DNA of 64,000 bases from Comamonas badia DSM 17552 (GTDB lineage: Bacteria; Pseudomonadota; Gammaproteobacteria; Burkholderiales; Burkholderiaceae_C). A program made the position numbers and the translations under genes. Under the pieces are notes generated by a model. It searched no databases, was not told where the DNA came from, and saw only the letters and a program-made list of their open reading frames with translations. The DNA is taken from the NCBI RefSeq assembly GCF_000484635.1, contig NZ_AXVM01000004.1:248001-312000 (forward strand), read 5' to 3'. Positions 34,399-42,473 of the stretch are shown in pieces; position 1 is the stretch's first letter; each line of letters starts with the position of its first letter.

Positions 34399-34719
34399 AT
34401 GACCACCGTCGTCTTCGTCGATCACACCGGCGCGACCTATCAGGTCGAGGCCCCTCTGAACAAAAGCCTGATGAAGGTCGCGCTTGACAATGCGGTGCCT
34501 GGCATCCTGGGTGACTGTGGCGGCTCTTGCAGCTGCGCCACTTGCCACGGCTACGTGGATCAGCCTTGGATTACGCAGCTGCCGCAGCGATCAGAAACCG
34601 AGGTTGCCATGCTCGAAGGTGTACCCGACCTGCGCGACAACAGCCGCCTGTGCTGCCAGATCCGCATGACCCCTGAACTCGACGGCATCGTTGTTCACCT
34701 CCCAGAAGAGCAGGTTTGA
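34399..34719 (+). CDS. [2Fe-2S] ferredoxin, putidaredoxin/adrenodoxin type
   Basis: A 106-residue plant/vertebrate-type ferredoxin. The cluster Cys pattern is C40-x5-C46-x2-C49 with the fourth at C85 or C86 (RLCCQI); an extra Cys44 is present. It is not a Rieske ferredoxin, so with the FAD reductase at 15453-16730 the oxygenase would be a class IIA-like three-component system. It is divergent from the alpha subunit gene and shares its operator region, which supports the pairing. Confidence 0.9.
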   Translation: MTTVVFVDHTGATYQVEAPLNKSLMKVALDNAVPGILGDCGGSCSCATCHGYVDQPWITQLPQRSETEVAMLEGVPDLRDNSRLCCQIRMTPELDGIVVHLPEEQV

Positions 34720-34748
34720 CCATGCGGTCCAGTCGCTGACCTGGGCGC

Positions 34749-35657
34749 TCAGCCCGCGTACGCCATCAGGCACTCCTGCGTCACGGTCGCGAGCGAGCGT
34801 CCTTCGCGATCGTGCACCGAACCGATGGACAGGCCCCGGCCAGAATCGCTCACCGGACTCACCGTCTCCACATGCAGCCATTGGTCGCTTCGAAACGGAC
34901 GATGCAGCCAGATGGCGTGATTCAGGCTCGCGATGTAAAGCCGGCGCTCGCCCATCTCGCGCAAATGCAGCCCCAGCGCACTGAAATTCATCCACCAGTC
35001 CGACTGGTAGGCAAAAGCCGCCGCATGTATGCGGGAATCGTCAGGCAAGCCGTGCGTGGGTCGCATCCAGAACCGGAATCTCCCGTCCATGGTAGCCGCC
35101 GAAAACTGGCGCTCCGGATCAGGGATCCGGAACTCGATGCTGGGTTTGTGGTCCTCCGAATAACCGCCCAGGCGTTGGAGGCCGCGCAGCAGTGCGGGAT
35201 CGATGTCGTGGAGCTGCGCAAGGTCCTCCGGCCGCTCTCCGACCGGCGCGTTGCTGGGCGAACCGTGTGAAGGGGCGTCCAGCGGCAACGCGCAGGTGAC
35301 CTGCGCATCCAGGATGACACGCCCATTACCCTGCGAGCCACGCACGTGGCGCGAGCTGAAACGTTTGCCCTCCTGCAACGCCGTGACGTGCAGATCCAGC
35401 ATCTCCTGTGGCATCGCACCTTGCAGGAACAAAAACTGCATCATCGTCGGAACGCGATCGGCGGGCACATCCATCATGCCGGCCATGAAGGCCTGGGCCA
35501 GCAACTGGCCACCATATGAGCGCCCGTTGAGGTTCGCATCACCGTGTCGAGTGCGCCAGCAGCCCGGTCCGATGCCAGCCAACGCCAGCAAGTGCTCAAT
35601 ATTGTTCTCGTTCCAGGGCAGGTGATGCAAGTTCGAGTTGTTCAGGGATGCGTCCAT
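34749..35657 (-). CDS. tesB: Acyl-CoA thioesterase II (TesB family)
   Basis: Double hot-dog thioesterase of 302 residues: GRSYGGQLLAQAF near residue 46, the middle-domain MRPTHGLPDD, and the second hot-dog ASLNHAIWLHRPF with the active-site Asp/Asn region. It hydrolyses acyl-CoA to free acid and CoA and may relieve accumulation of dead-end CoA esters and free the CoA pool. Last gene of a three-gene operon with nitroreductase and quinone-reductase-type genes under operator site E. Confidence 0.85.
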   Translation of the reverse strand: MDASLNNSNLHHLPWNENNIEHLLALAGIGPGCWRTRHGDANLNGRSYGGQLLAQAFMAGMMDVPADRVPTMMQFLFLQGAMPQEMLDLHVTALQEGKRFSSRHVRGSQGNGRVILDAQVTCALPLDAPSHGSPSNAPVGERPEDLAQLHDIDPALLRGLQRLGGYSEDHKPSIEFRIPDPERQFSAATMDGRFRFWMRPTHGLPDDSRIHAAAFAYQSDWWMNFSALGLHLREMGERRLYIASLNHAIWLHRPFRSDQWLHVETVSPVSDSGRGLSIGSVHDREGRSLATVTQECLMAYAG

Positions 35658-35667
35658 ACGTGTCCCC

Positions 35668-36387
35668 TCAATCCAACCATGTCACACTGCTGGCGGCAGC
35701 GGCTCGCGCGGTACGAAAACGATTGGCCGGATGTTCAGGGTCAGGCCAGCCAAACGAGATACCGCAGACGATGGTTCGATCTGCACCGATATCCAACACC
35801 TCTCGCAGCACCGCAGGGTGGGCTGCCAAGGCAGCCTGCGGCACCGAACCGACACCCAGGCTGTGCGCCGCAAGAAGAAAATTGGCAACGTAGGCACCGC
35901 AGTCCACCGCGCCGTAGATCCCCAGCGCCTCATCACTCGTGATGATGGCTACGTGTGGAGCGTCGAACATGGCGAAGTTGCGCGCGGCCTGCCGGGCCGA
36001 GGCCCCCCGGTCGCCCTTGGTGATGCCCAGCGCTTCATACAGACCCCATCCGCACGCACGGCGCCGCTCCTGGTACACGCCGCGGTACTCACGCGGCCAG
36101 GGCAGATCGGGTGCGGGGACAGCCATGGCCGCATCGCTGGCTTGCAACGCGGCGCGCAGGCGCTCCAATGTCGCGCCGCTGGCGATATGGAGCCGCCAGG
36201 GCTGCGCGTTGCACCACGAAGCCGTGCGCTGCGCAACGGTCAGAATGCGCTCAATGGTCACACGGGGGACGGACTCCGGAAGGAATGCACGACAACTGTA
36301 GCGGGTATGAAGCAGGTTAGACAGCGCATCAAACGCTGCGTCGTCTGCCAAGGGAAGCCGCCGGGGCGAGGGGCCAGACGATGCCAT
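35668..36387 (-). CDS. Nitroreductase family flavoprotein
   Basis: FMN-dependent nitroreductase-fold protein, 239 residues from an ATG preceded by AGGAA; an ATG five codons earlier is possible. TRYSCRAFLPESVPR and RTASWCNAQPWRLHI are the typical FMN-contacting N-terminal segments, and DCGAYVANFLLAAHSLG lies in the second half. Members reduce nitro groups, quinones or enones, and some act in aromatic ring dearomatisation. The gene lies 10 bases upstream of the thioesterase and 32 bases downstream of another flavoprotein gene. Its true substrate is unknown. Confidence 0.85.
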   Translation of the reverse strand: MASSGPSPRRLPLADDAAFDALSNLLHTRYSCRAFLPESVPRVTIERILTVAQRTASWCNAQPWRLHIASGATLERLRAALQASDAAMAVPAPDLPWPREYRGVYQERRRACGWGLYEALGITKGDRGASARQAARNFAMFDAPHVAIITSDEALGIYGAVDCGAYVANFLLAAHSLGVGSVPQAALAAHPAVLREVLDIGADRTIVCGISFGWPDPEHPANRFRTARAAAASSVTWLD

Positions 36388-36419
36388 GGTCGATTCCTTC
36401 ATCTCTCGAGTGTTCCAAT

Positions 36420-37157
36420 TCAGCGCCGATGTCCAGCCGTTCTGGGCTCGACACCTGGCTTGAGCCGCCAGTCGGCCGCGAAATCGGAAAGCGCATGCGT
36501 CGGCATGGGCTCTTCCTCTCCAATGCTACGCAGACGTGCCTCATACCGATCCAGAATCGCGTGCCGCTCTGTTTCGTCGGTGTACTGGATCGCCCAGCCA
36601 ACGAACGGCTGGAGCACCTGCAAGCCGCTGTAACCGAAAGTGCCGTGCTGCAGATGCCACAGGATGACATCGCGATGGCCCAGCAGCCCATCGGGCTCCA
36701 TCATCTCGGGAAAGCATCCCGTCGTGAGTGCCAGCATCGCCCTGCGCCCCTTCAGGCCGCCATTGTCAAAGCGCATTCCACCCGATCCATACACCGTGCC
36801 GTTGGCGAAGACCCTGTCGATCCAGCCTTTCATGATCGCGGGAACCGAGAACCACCACAACGGAAATTGCAGAATCAGCAGATCGCAAGCAAGCAGTTTG
36901 TCGATCTCAGCCTGGATGTCTGGTGTGAAAGTATGGCGCTGCGACGAAAGCTTCTGTTCGCGATCGTACTGGAGCGCGTGTGGAAAGCGCCTCTCCGTGA
37001 AATCCTGCCCGGCGGCCACGGGATTGAAATTCATCGCATAGAGATCCGACACCGCAACCTCGTGCCCGGACGAGCACAGTGTTCGCACCGAACGATCCAG
37101 CATCGCCCGACCAAACGACGCCGACTCGGGATGCGCGAACACGATCAATATCTTCAT
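36420..37157 (-). CDS. NAD(P)H dehydrogenase (quinone), flavodoxin-like fold
   Basis: NQO1/MdaB-like flavoprotein of 245 residues: ILIVFAHPESASFGRAMLD at the N-terminus (FAD pyrophosphate contact), LILQFPLWWFSVPAIMKGWIDRV cut as LILQFPLWWFSVPA and MKGWIDRV in the centre, and LTTGCFPEMM. It reduces quinones with two electrons, which would protect against redox-cycling catechol or quinone products of aromatic oxidation. First gene of its operon, with a TetR-type operator 35 bases upstream of the ATG. Confidence 0.85.
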   Translation of the reverse strand: MKILIVFAHPESASFGRAMLDRSVRTLCSSGHEVAVSDLYAMNFNPVAAGQDFTERRFPHALQYDREQKLSSQRHTFTPDIQAEIDKLLACDLLILQFPLWWFSVPAIMKGWIDRVFANGTVYGSGGMRFDNGGLKGRRAMLALTTGCFPEMMEPDGLLGHRDVILWHLQHGTFGYSGLQVLQPFVGWAIQYTDETERHAILDRYEARLRSIGEEEPMPTHALSDFAADWRLKPGVEPRTAGHRR

Positions 37158-37173
37158 GGTGCCTCGTTGGTAA

Positions 37174-37227
37174 ATTCGTCATCCATATAATAAACCGTCT
37201 TGTCGGTATATTATATGGATGACGAAT
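37174..37227. promoter_or_regulatory. TetR-type operator, site E, inside a 54-bp inverted repeat
   Basis: The shared motif AAACCGTC-TT-GTCGGTAT is at 37192-37209. It is enclosed by perfect 19-bp arms: ATTCGTCATCCATATAATA at 37174-37192 and its reverse complement at 37209-37227. TATAAT/TATTAT boxes occur on both strands, so the element could drive transcription both ways, although only the left side now has a gene. Confidence 0.75.
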
Positions 37228-37277
37228 CCAAACTTGCAGGCGCACACCAACGGTTCGTCTTCCAGTGCCCTCCTGCC

Positions 37278-37298
37278 GCATTGTGACAGGACGTGGGG
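37278..37298. repeat. 21-bp direct repeat, left copy (candidate attachment site)
   Basis: GCATTGTGACAGGACGTGGGG recurs exactly at 42282-42302, 5.0 kb away in the same orientation. Together the copies bracket the phage/IS remnants, and the right copy lies beside a tRNA gene. Confidence 0.6.
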
Positions 37299-37315
37299 GC
37301 GGGAAGGATTTGAAC
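37299..37315 (-). pseudogene. tRNA 3'-end fragment
   Basis: GCGGGAAGGATTTGAAC equals 17 bases of the T-arm/acceptor end of the initiator tRNA at 42373-42449 (positions 42379-42395), read on the same strand. It abuts the 21-bp repeat. It is likely a displaced attachment-site fragment from integration at a tRNA gene; a fragment of another tRNA is also possible. Confidence 0.5.
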
Positions 37316-37435
37316 TTGCCTTGGAAACCCGCATGGATACTTGGTTTCAGCTTTCATGCGGTGAAAACTACCAACAAAATACCAACAAAACGAAAAGTGC
37401 CCCCTTTGCTGCCGGTGTTGCGTTCATGTTGACGT

Positions 37436-37757
37436 TCATCCCCGCGCCAAGTCGTTGAAACTGCGCATGCTCGCCAGCTCCTCGCGCAGCGCCTTGGACA
37501 ACTGGCGTAGCTGCTCGCGCTGCCCGCCCTTGTAGCCATTGCGCGAAGCAACGGCCTTGCCTTCAGCCGACCTCGGGCCGGTGCTTTGCTTCCACGGTCC
37601 CCTCGCCTACGCGGGCATGGTCTTGCACGGTCACCGCCGAGAGCGTGCCATCCATCACCACTGCCGCAAGCCTCTGTGAATCGGTCTCATCGGGCCGTGT
37701 CTCTACGCGCAGCTCCTTCGGATTGCTGGTGGGGTTTTTCTTGGTGGTGGGTGTCAA
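37436..37757 (-). pseudogene. Broken hypothetical gene of phage/integrative-element type
   Basis: Two minus-strand frames look like parts of one small protein: MTPTTKKNPTSNPKELRVET and RPDETDSQRLAAVVMDG in the first, and ARNGYKGGQREQLRQLSKAL ending at a stop at 37436-37438 in the second. The segments recall a hypothetical protein common in betaproteobacterial prophages and integrative elements, whose C-terminus is a GYKGGxRxxLRxLxKALR helix. The frame break and short length suggest decay. Function unknown. Confidence 0.45.
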
Positions 37758-37765
37758 CGCCGATT

Positions 37766-38039
<274 letters not shown>

Positions 38040-38333
38040 TCAGCGTGGATCGCGGTCGATGGTCTTGTGCGTGCCAAGGCGCTTGAGTTCGGCCACGGTG
38101 CCGTTCAGTTCAAAGGTGATTTGCCACGCATGGCTGACGAACACGTCAATTTTCCAGACGGTGGGCTTGGGCATGCCCTTGAGAGGATGCAAGCGCAACG
38201 ATTTGGCGCTGGGATTGGTCTGCAAAAGCCTGAGCGCTTCCTGTGCGGCTTGTTGTACCTCTATCGGCGCGCTCCTCAAATCCGATACGAACCGCCCGGA
38301 ATGCGAAAACCCCGTGATGGTGATGCGATTCAA
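38040..38333 (-). CDS. RelE/ParE-like toxin-family protein
   Basis: A 97-residue protein with the compact basic pattern of the RelE/ParE/HigB fold: a helical N-terminus, then KSLRLHPLKGMPKPTVWKID, a beta strand WQITFELNGTVAELKRLGTH and a basic end. These proteins often inhibit translation by ribosome-dependent mRNA cleavage. The gene's start overlaps the upstream 164-residue gene by four bases, the arrangement of a two-gene toxin pair with the partner first. Its end lies only 25 bases from the IS21 remnant, so slight truncation cannot be excluded. Confidence 0.6.
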   Translation of the reverse strand: MNRITITGFSHSGRFVSDLRSAPIEVQQAAQEALRLLQTNPSAKSLRLHPLKGMPKPTVWKIDVFVSHAWQITFELNGTVAELKRLGTHKTIDRDPR

Positions 38334-38824
38334 TGCCGTGGCAGTAGGGCAGCGAACAGGTCATCCGCGCTGGCGTACACCGTGCCTGTCGTCGGTTGCA
38401 GTACGGCATCATGCGTGGCGATCCATTCGCGCAGCACCTCGATAGCGTCGTGCAGTTCGCGCAGCACCTCGATAAAGGCGTTGTACGCATCGGCCACGCC
38501 ATCATCAGGATGAAGCTGGAGGTCTTGGCGGACGCTTTGTTGGCGCTGACAGGCATCGTGGTAAATGCGCACGCATGCCGCCCCGGCTTTGTCCAGCATG
38601 GCTTGAATGCGCCCGCCTTCGTCGATGGCAGTAGGAGTGCCTTCAAGCCTCTCGTGTATTTCACGATAGCCATCGTGGATGGCGTTCAGGAGGCTAGCGT
38701 CTGCGCTCAGAGCGTCGAGGGTGTTCTCAATGGCGGCCAGCAAATCCAGATTGCGTGCAGCAAACGCCTGAGCGCCGATTGGCGTCATACGGGCGGTATT
38801 GGTGCTTCCTGATGGGAACTGCAT
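38330..38824 (-). CDS. Helical acidic protein, putative partner of RelE-like protein
   Basis: A 164-residue protein without a domain I recognise. It is acidic and almost entirely helical by composition (long heptad-like runs LDLLAAIENTLDALSADASL and FIEVLRELHDAIEVLREWIA). No obvious DNA-binding motif such as MetJ/Arc or HTH is apparent. Its position, overlapping a RelE/ParE-like gene by ATGA, makes an antitoxin or chaperone role plausible, but it is larger than usual antitoxins. Confidence 0.5.
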   Translation of the reverse strand: MQFPSGSTNTARMTPIGAQAFAARNLDLLAAIENTLDALSADASLLNAIHDGYREIHERLEGTPTAIDEGGRIQAMLDKAGAACVRIYHDACQRQQSVRQDLQLHPDDGVADAYNAFIEVLRELHDAIEVLREWIATHDAVLQPTTGTVYASADDLFAALLPRH

Positions 38825-39009
38825 GGTGTCTAAGACTGTAGCACGGGCCGGTAGTTCAGCCCGTTGAACCAGTCCCCAGTGGGATCACCTTTGCCCCCAT
38901 CCGCAGTTCATCCAAGTAACCTCCTCCTCGCCGCTGGTTTCGGTCTCAATCACCAGCTTCGCACGCAAATCCGTTGCCATAAACACCCTTTCAAACTACC
39001 ATCACCGCC

Positions 39010-39157
39010 ATGCTTCGCTTCATGGTCCTGTGCGCCATCCTCACCATCACCCTGCTGCAGCGGGGCATGGTCACCGCCAGCGCTGCTGGCGGGTGCAGCG
39101 TTTGTCGCCACCCCCTTTGCCTACATCGGCTGGCACCTTCTTTTGCGTGAGGCGTGA
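39010..39157 (+). pseudogene. Frameshifted small membrane protein, phage type
   Basis: Starts MLRFMVLCAILTITLLQRGM and, after a frame change near position 39083, ends LLAGAAFVATPFAYIGWHLL and a stop. Joined, the two frames give one ~50-residue two-helix membrane peptide of a kind found in transposable-phage lysis regions. A terminator hairpin follows it at 39192-39227. Confidence 0.45.
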
Positions 39158-39191
39158 GGCGCGGGATTTCACGCCTCGCGCCTCACAAAAC

Positions 39192-39227
39192 AAAACCCCG
39201 CTCAGGCAGCGCCCGCAGCGGGGTTTT
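39192..39227 (+). terminator. Rho-independent terminator
   Basis: The hairpin AAAACCCCGCT / AGCGGGGTTTT with a 14-base loop runs into a T-tract on the plus strand. The other strand also ends in TTTTGTTTTG, so it may act in both directions. Confidence 0.75.
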
Positions 39228-39250
39228 TCATGGCCCGGCGGGGCCGCCCG

Positions 39251-39636
39251 TCAGGGGCCCACCGCCGGCAGATCGGGCATGGTGTCGATGCGCATGAATG
39301 GGCCGAACAGCGGGTCGGTCTGCAGCTCGGGCACGTAGAGCGCCTGCCCGCCCAGCGTAAGGGGGCTGGCCTCATCGCTGATCCAGCCAAAGTCGCCGCT
39401 CATCGCCAGGCTGATGCGCGGGATGATCACGCGCGCCTTCTGGTCGTCGCTGTTGATGCCGCTGAAGATGATGCCCTTCTCCACATTGGTGCGGCTGAAC
39501 GCCGCGATGTTCACGTAGCCGGCGTAGCTGTAGTCCACCTTCAAAGGCTCCACGTGCGCCACCGGGTGAGCGTGCTGCCTGCCGGGTAATCGCGCCCGGC
39601 GTGGCGGTGCGGCTGCAGCAGTGTGATGAGGGTCAT
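39251..39636 (-). pseudogene. Broken phage genes, fused remnants
   Basis: A frame from 39636 reads MTLITLLQPHRHAGRDYPAG and stops at 39541. An overlapping frame (39562-39251) encodes about 100 residues with NIAAFSRTNVEKGIIFSGIN and ending MPDLPAVGP. The first part matches the start of a small phage protein found near Mu-like head genes; the second looks like the C-terminus of another phage protein. The join suggests an internal deletion. Function not assignable. Confidence 0.4.
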
Positions 39637-39668
39637 GTCAAACTCCTTGCGGTTGCGGTTAGTCAGGA

Positions 39669-40820
39669 ATGCTTGCCGCGGCGATGAACAGGCCATCCAG
39701 CGTGGCCGCGTCCAGCCCCAGCGTGGTGGCCATCTACACCCACGAGCACGACTGGTCCTTCGTGGTGGCGGGCGCCAACCGCGACGCGATCGTGTCCGAC
39801 TTCCGCGCGGCGGTCGAGAAAGCCATCGCCGACGGCACCACGCTGGAGACCTTCCGCAAGGATTTCGACGCCATCGTGGCCACCCACGGCTGGGATTACA
39901 ACGGCGGGCGCAACTGGCGCAGCCGCGTCATCTACGAGACCAATCTCAACACCAGCTACGCCGCCGGCCGCCATGAGCAGCTGCAGGCCGCGCCGTTCTG
40001 GCAGTACGTGCACGCCGACTGGGTGACCAACCCGCGCCACCAGCACCTGGCCTGGGACGGACTGGTGCTGGCACGCGATGACCCCTGGTGGCAGACCCAC
40101 TACCCGCCCAACGGCTGGGGCTGCCAGTGCAGCGTGCGCGGGCTGTGGCCGCGCGACCTGCGCAAGATGGGCAGGGAAGGGCCCGACGAAGCGCCCGAGG
40201 TGAACTGGATCGAGCGCGAGGTGGGCAAGCTCAACCCCAACGGTCCGCGCCGCGTGCGCGTGCCCGAGGGGATCGCCCCGGGGTTTGAGTACATCCCCGG
40301 CGCCAGCCGGCAGCGGGAGGAGGCGCGCAAGGCGATGCAGGCGGCAGCGCTTCCGGCGCTTGCCATCGAGTCATCGCCGCAGACCTTGGTCAAGCGCCAG
40401 CAGGCACTGGGATTCCCCACGGGCGAGGGCTGGGAGCTGCAGGAGCACGAGCTCAAGTTTTACGAGCGCTTTACCAACCTGGGAGAGCAGGTGCGATTGA
40501 TTCAGCGCAGCGCTGTGGGGCTGCCAACAAATGATTTTTTGTGGATCGGCCCGGGATGGGAGATGGAGGCCAAAAAACCCAAGAAACCGGCTTACGCCAG
40601 TATTGCGCGTCTGGTGCGAGACGCCGTGCGCAAAGCACGAGACAACCATGGAGCTCGCAAGGGCCGCTTCATCATCGATCTGGACAACAAGAGCCTAACG
40701 AACAAGCTGCGCGCGCAACTTGGTGCGTACAACATCAACAATCCGGGGAACGAGATCACCACTTTGTGGGTGCTGCCGCGTGCAGGTCTCGAAGAGATTG
40801 CCTTACAAAAGAAGGCATGA
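39669..40820 (+). CDS. MuF-type phage head morphogenesis protein with C-terminal nuclease-like domain
   Basis: A 383-residue protein. Residues about 45-165 match the Mu F/SPP1 gp7 minor head protein domain: RVIYETNLNTSYAAGRHEQL, then DWVTNPRHQHLAWDGLVLAR and YPPNGWGCQCSVRGL. The N-terminus is shorter than in typical members and starts with unrelated-looking sequence, suggesting a deletion. The last ~100 residues (RLVRDAVRKARDNHG, RFIIDLDNKSLTNKLRAQL, ITTLWVLPR) resemble C-terminal RNase-type toxin domains of CdiA and of MuF polymorphic toxins. No neighbouring immunity gene is obvious. Confidence 0.65.
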   Translation: MLAAAMNRPSSVAASSPSVVAIYTHEHDWSFVVAGANRDAIVSDFRAAVEKAIADGTTLETFRKDFDAIVATHGWDYNGGRNWRSRVIYETNLNTSYAAGRHEQLQAAPFWQYVHADWVTNPRHQHLAWDGLVLARDDPWWQTHYPPNGWGCQCSVRGLWPRDLRKMGREGPDEAPEVNWIEREVGKLNPNGPRRVRVPEGIAPGFEYIPGASRQREEARKAMQAAALPALAIESSPQTLVKRQQALGFPTGEGWELQEHELKFYERFTNLGEQVRLIQRSAVGLPTNDFLWIGPGWEMEAKKPKKPAYASIARLVRDAVRKARDNHGARKGRFIIDLDNKSLTNKLRAQLGAYNINNPGNEITTLWVLPRAGLEEIALQKKA

Positions 40821-40920
40821 AAAAACGGGGGCTGCCCTCCGGTTTCAAACGGTGCTTTATTCTGCACTCCCACAGGAACCCCCGCAGCCGCATTTTATAC
40901 CTTGCCATCGAAAGACGAAA

Positions 40921-41654
40921 GTGGATTTCGAGAAACGCGTCCTGGCCGATGGTCGAGCCATTTTGTTCCGTGACGACAGCCTGCAGCTGCTGCGCGCAGG
41001 TGTGTTTGGCGCGTCGATAGGCTCCTTGGTGACCGACTCACCCTATGACTGCAGAACAAATTCGGCAGCGCCAACCGTGGTCCGGGTCGGGGTGTGCGCG
41101 TGATGGAGTTCGCGTGCGATGTCCCGGGCATCACACACGACGTGGTACTGTCCTTGTTGCGCGAATTGACGCCGTTCGTCACCAACGCGGCCGTTGTCTT
41201 CTGCGGCAACGAGCAAGCAGGCGGTGTGGCCCAGGCGGTGCGCGACGGCAAAATGACCGCCAAACACGCCGTATAGGTCAAACCATACCCACCGCCACCT
41301 ATGCCCGGCAACTGGTGGCCATCGGCGCACGAGACCATGGTCTATGGATGCAGGAAGGGCGCATGGTTCGGCGACGACTCCCCCGGGCGCTGTAACGTTT
41401 TCGTATGCGACGCGCTGCGTTTTGGTCGAGCCGAGAAGACCGGCCATCGCAATCAGAAGCCGCTGGAGCTGATCAAATACCTGGTGCGCAGCGTCACCCC
41501 ACCAGGTGGCCTGGTGTGCGACCCGTTCATGGGCAGCGGCAGCACCGGCGTCGCCTGCGCCACGCTGGGCCTGCCCTTCCTCGGCTGCGAGATCGACCCC
41601 GAACACTTCGAGGTCGCCTGCGCCCGCATCCGCGCCGCGCACGGGCTTGAGTAG
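40921..41654 (+). pseudogene. DNA methyltransferase, disrupted
   Basis: Fragments in different frames line up with one phage-type DNA adenine/cytosine-N4 methyltransferase. VDFEKRVLADGRAILFRDDS and SLVTDSPYDC (the DPPY-like catalytic motif, here DSPY) come first. Then MEFACDVPG follows in another frame, and finally NQKPLELIKYLVRSV and DPFMGSGSTGVAC, the S-adenosylmethionine-binding motif. The central part is partly missing and at least two frame changes are needed, so it is inactive. It lies between the MuF gene and the gpG-like gene. Confidence 0.7.
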
Positions 41655-41665
41655 GAGGCAGCCCC

Positions 41666-42112
41666 ATGGCCGGCACCCACCTCACCATCACCACCAGCGA
41701 GCTCGACCGCCTGCAGGCCAGCGTGCGCATACTCGCCGACGGCGTGCGCGACACCAGCACCCTCATGCCCCAACTGGGCGAATACCTGCAGCGCAGCACG
41801 CAGGAGCGCTTCGACACCAAGACCGCGCCGCATGGCAAGGCGTGGACCGACCTCAAGCACCCCAGCCTCAAGAAGCACAATCAGAACAAAGTGCTGACGC
41901 TGCACGGCTTCCTGCGCCGCGGCATCCACTCCCAGGTGACCGCACCCGGCACCGTGGAGGTCGGCAGCAACCTGGTCTACGCCGCCACCCACCAATACGG
42001 CCGTGGCGGCATCCCCGCCCGCCCCTTCCTCGGCCTGAGCACCACCGACCGCCAGGAGATCACCGCCATCGTCACCGACTGGGCCACCGAGCTGGGTTTC
42101 CGCCGCAAATAA
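41666..42112 (+). CDS. Phage virion morphogenesis protein (Mu gpG/tail completion-like)
   Basis: A 148-residue protein with the features of the phage virion morphogenesis family: TRS-like RSTQERFDTKTAPHGKAWTD, LTLHGFLRRGIHSQV and the conserved Y-A-x-x-H-Q-Y-G (YAATHQYGRGG) followed by PARPFLGLS. In Mu-like phages gpG follows the F protein, as it nearly does here. The gene itself appears intact although its surroundings are broken. Confidence 0.75.
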   Translation: MAGTHLTITTSELDRLQASVRILADGVRDTSTLMPQLGEYLQRSTQERFDTKTAPHGKAWTDLKHPSLKKHNQNKVLTLHGFLRRGIHSQVTAPGTVEVGSNLVYAATHQYGRGGIPARPFLGLSTTDRQEITAIVTDWATELGFRRK

Positions 42113-42281
42113 CCCGCCCCCAACCCCGTTTCCGCCCGTGCAACGCCGTTGCATTCCCGTCCCAAAATTTCCCGCCCCCTCCGGCAATATCCCGCATTTA
42201 TCTCACGCGCGGCCCTTCATTTATCTCAGTTCCGTTTAACACACCAACAAAACTACCAACAAATTGTTGGTATGTCCTGAT

Positions 42282-42302
42282 GCATTGTGACAGGACGTGG
42301 GG
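42282..42302. repeat. 21-bp direct repeat, right copy (candidate attachment site)
   Basis: Exact copy of 37278-37298. A second shared 15-mer, AAAACTACCAACAAA, occurs at 42249-42263 and at 37364-37378 but in a different order relative to the 21-mer, so the ends have been rearranged. The stretch 42113-42372 contains no gene. Confidence 0.6.
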
Positions 42303-42307
42303 CAAAG

Positions 42308-42340
42308 AAAACCCGCTTCCCTATGATAGGAGCGGGTTTT
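42308..42340 (-). terminator. Terminator after the initiator tRNA gene
   Basis: The hairpin AAAACCCGCT / AGCGGGTTTT with a 13-base loop is followed on the minus strand by TTTTCTTT. It lies 33 bases downstream of the tRNA 3' end. Confidence 0.8.
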
Positions 42341-42372
42341 GAGGGGTTGTGATGGGTTCTGAAACCCCGATT

Positions 42373-42449
<77 letters not shown>

Positions 42450-42473
42450 ATAAGCTTTTGATTATAGCAGCAA

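Larger units (their letters stand above)
38825..39250. other. Stretch with only phage debris
   Basis: No intact gene. A 31-codon minus-strand frame at 38885-38980 starts MATDLRAKLVIETETSGEEE, which resembles the first residues of phage tail tape-measure proteins and then stops. A frameshifted membrane-peptide gene (39010-39157) and a terminator hairpin follow. Confidence 0.4.

Noticed and set aside
37219-37458. A 79-codon plus-strand gene right after the inverted repeat
   Set aside because: It reads through the palindrome arm, the 21-bp repeat and the tRNA fragment; composition is random-looking and no family is recognisable.
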